Assembly (NCBI GenBank): GCA_004195025.1
Contig: SGBB01000002.1
Span: 124,001 to 188,000 of the forward strand
Length of the DNA stretch: 64,000 nucleotides
Reading direction: 5' to 3'
DNA from: Candidatus Acidulidesulfobacter diazotrophicus
Lineage (GTDB): Bacteria; SZUA-79; Acidulodesulfobacterales; Acidulodesulfobacteraceae
Each line of letters opens with the position of its first letter. Within the stretch, counting starts at the first letter, position 1. Positions 62,957-64,000 of the stretch are shown here, piece by piece. Below the pieces are notes generated by a model. The model saw only the letters and a list, made by a program, of their open reading frames with translations, was not told the DNA's origin and did no database searches. A program made the position numbers and the translations under genes.

Positions 62957-63558
62957 TTATAAAAATAAATCTCAATAAAAAACAAAAATCAAAAAAAATT
63001 AAAGTGCATATTGAAAAAAGTAACATTATTTCTTTTATTCCTTATGTAATAGTTCCAATAGTAGCCGCCGTCGCAGTAATTTATTTTATGCAGTCTTTTG
63101 TGCAAAATAAAATAAATAATGTTATGAATAATATTTCCTCATACAATTCAAAAATTTCCGTTTTAATGCCTAAAGTTCAGAAAGTCGTTGAAATTAGAAA
63201 AGTGCAAAGCCAGATGCTCCAAAAAGTTAATATAATAAAGACTTTAAAAAAGGAACAGCAAGGTCCGATAGGCTATACTTTTTCTCTTACAAGCGCTATA
63301 CCAAAATTTGCATGGTTAAGCTCTTTAAAATCTGATAACGGAAATATAAGCATTAGCGGAGTTGCATTGGATGGTCAGGTTGTATCAATGTTTATGAAAA
63401 AAATAAAAAAAACAGGTTTTTTCCATTCTATAAATTTAGTACAAACTGCGGAAACTAAAAAACAGGATTTAAAGCTCCAAAATTTTAGTTTTACGATGAA
63501 AAGCAAGTATAAAAAACCTAAAAATATAATAAAAAAACCGATTGCAAAACGGCCTTAA
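62953..63558 (+). CDS. pilN: Type IV pilus assembly protein PilN
   Basis: Bitopic membrane protein of the alignment subcomplex. Basic cytoplasmic N-terminus that should contact PilM (IIKINLNKKQKSKK), one TM helix (about 29-48), coiled-coil (NNVMNNISSYNSKISVL) and a small periplasmic alpha-beta domain (about 110-185) with SGVALDGQVVSMFMKKI and LKLQNFSFTMKSKY. 201 aa. Ends in a Lys/Pro/Arg tail. The 3' end (about 63505-63560) is partly duplicated at 63703-63757, before pilO. Confidence 0.78.
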   Translation: MIIKINLNKKQKSKKIKVHIEKSNIISFIPYVIVPIVAAVAVIYFMQSFVQNKINNVMNNISSYNSKISVLMPKVQKVVEIRKVQSQMLQKVNIIKTLKKEQQGPIGYTFSLTSAIPKFAWLSSLKSDNGNISISGVALDGQVVSMFMKKIKKTGFFHSINLVQTAETKKQDLKLQNFSFTMKSKYKKPKNIIKKPIAKRP

Positions 63559-63757
63559 GAATTTACTAAAACTATACTAATATATTAAATGAAATACTAA
63601 TATTATAAATGCAATTAAAGATATAATTAAAAAAACAAATTATCGAACGGTCACGGTATTAATTATTATAAATTAATTATTATAAAATAGATTAAGTGAA
63701 TCTAAAATATAATAAAAAACAAAACCTATCGTAAAACATGTAAAACGGCCTTAAGAC
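63546..63757. repeat. Diverged duplication of the pilN 3' end
   Basis: AAAACGGCCTTAAGA occurs at 63546-63560 (pilN stop) and 63743-63757, with similar A-rich sequence upstream of each. This explains the 200-bp gap before pilO. Confidence 0.55.
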
Positions 63758-63761
63758 TATC

Positions 63762-64000
63762 ATGAATTTAAATATGAAAAATATAAATTTTAAAAATCCG
63801 ATATTTATTGGAGTTGTTATTGGTGCGGTTATTTTTATTGCTATAACAGCAATATATTATTTTGTGTTTTTCACAGCTTTACAGACCTCTTTAAACCAAA
63901 AACAGTCTTCGCTTAATATCATTAAAACAAGATACACTTCATATCTGTCGGAAGTCAGAGCTTACCCTGCTTTAGTAAAAAAACAGAAAAAACTAGATAC
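63762..64000 (+). CDS. pilO: Type IV pilus assembly protein PilO, N-terminal part (3' end outside window)
   Basis: Partial frame of 79 codons open to the window edge: a short basic head (NLNMKNINFKNP), one TM helix (IFIGVVIGAVIFIAITAIYYF region, about 13-35), then a coiled coil (TALQTSLNQKQSSLNIIK) and VRAYPALVKKQKKL. TM-plus-coiled-coil layout and position after pilN identify PilO; the globular domain is not seen. Confidence 0.68.
   Translation, partial: MNLNMKNINFKNPIFIGVVIGAVIFIAITAIYYFVFFTALQTSLNQKQSSLNIIKTRYTSYLSEVRAYPALVKKQKKLD

Noticed and set aside
1-64000. CRISPR array
   Set aside because: Tandem repeats (11, 18, 41 and 65 bp) are contiguous without unique spacers, and no cas genes are present.

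Overview
This is a very AT-rich bacterial chromosome segment (Asn/Lys/Ile-rich proteins, long A/T intergenic stretches) with conserved housekeeping genes on both strands. The gene order rpsA-sppA-HIT-lapA, a CarD-type regulator, type IV pilus genes, selB, futalosine-type menaquinone genes and a sulfur-type Hdr (sHdr) locus suggest a deltaproteobacterium-like (Desulfobacterota-type) sulfur-metabolising anaerobe. Iron-linked proteins (a VIT transporter, rubrerythrin, a ferritin-like/FNT fusion) fit an iron- and sulfur-rich, possibly acidic habitat. A candidate lineage such as Ca. Acidulodesulfobacterales is a guess that needs phylogeny.

Layout. 1-12.6 kb: truncated rpsA, then sppA, a HIT hydrolase, a LapA-domain protein, glnD, xerD, cca, pgi, miaA and hflX. 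12.7-13.5 kb: a lone reverse-strand secreted protein. 14-20 kb: a proteostasis cluster, hsp20-clpA-DUF1844-clpB. 20-22 kb: a degP-like protease behind a good sigma-54 promoter and two matching palindromes. 22-29.2 kb: selB, then ubiD, ubiA, ubiX and mqnE (menaquinone). 29.3-33 kb: carD, a PIN-TRAM membrane protein and gltX. 33-35.5 kb: a methyltransferase/MjaI-like restriction pair between 42-bp direct repeats. 35.5-37.1 kb: ispF and ispD on the minus strand. 37.7-42 kb: an unrecognised envelope locus (two zinc-ribbon membrane proteins, a lipoprotein and a TM2-like protein). 42-46.2 kb: a frameshifted DUF1640 gene and a minor-pilin cluster invaded by an MNT/HEPN toxin-antitoxin pair. 46.2-52.8 kb: a universal stress protein, a VIT transporter, a coiled-coil protein, an MFS transporter and the ferritin-like/FNT fusion. 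53-60 kb: sHdr locus C1-B1-A-H-C2-B2 plus rubrerythrin. 60-64 kb: a PMT-type glycosyltransferase (minus strand) and pilM-pilN-pilO (pilO cut by the window end).

Functionally, the sHdr complex would oxidise sulfane sulfur in the cytoplasm and the menaquinone genes would supply an electron carrier. The pilus genes sit in two blocks: minor pilins at 43-46 kb and the inner-membrane platform at 62-64 kb.

Three properties recur. Many housekeeping enzymes carry Asn-rich low-complexity inserts. A family of about 200-230 bp repeats with terminal inverted repeats and dRS3-like palindromes is scattered through intergenic spaces. Several genes appear broken by single-base changes in A/T homopolymers or by a small hairpin insertion.
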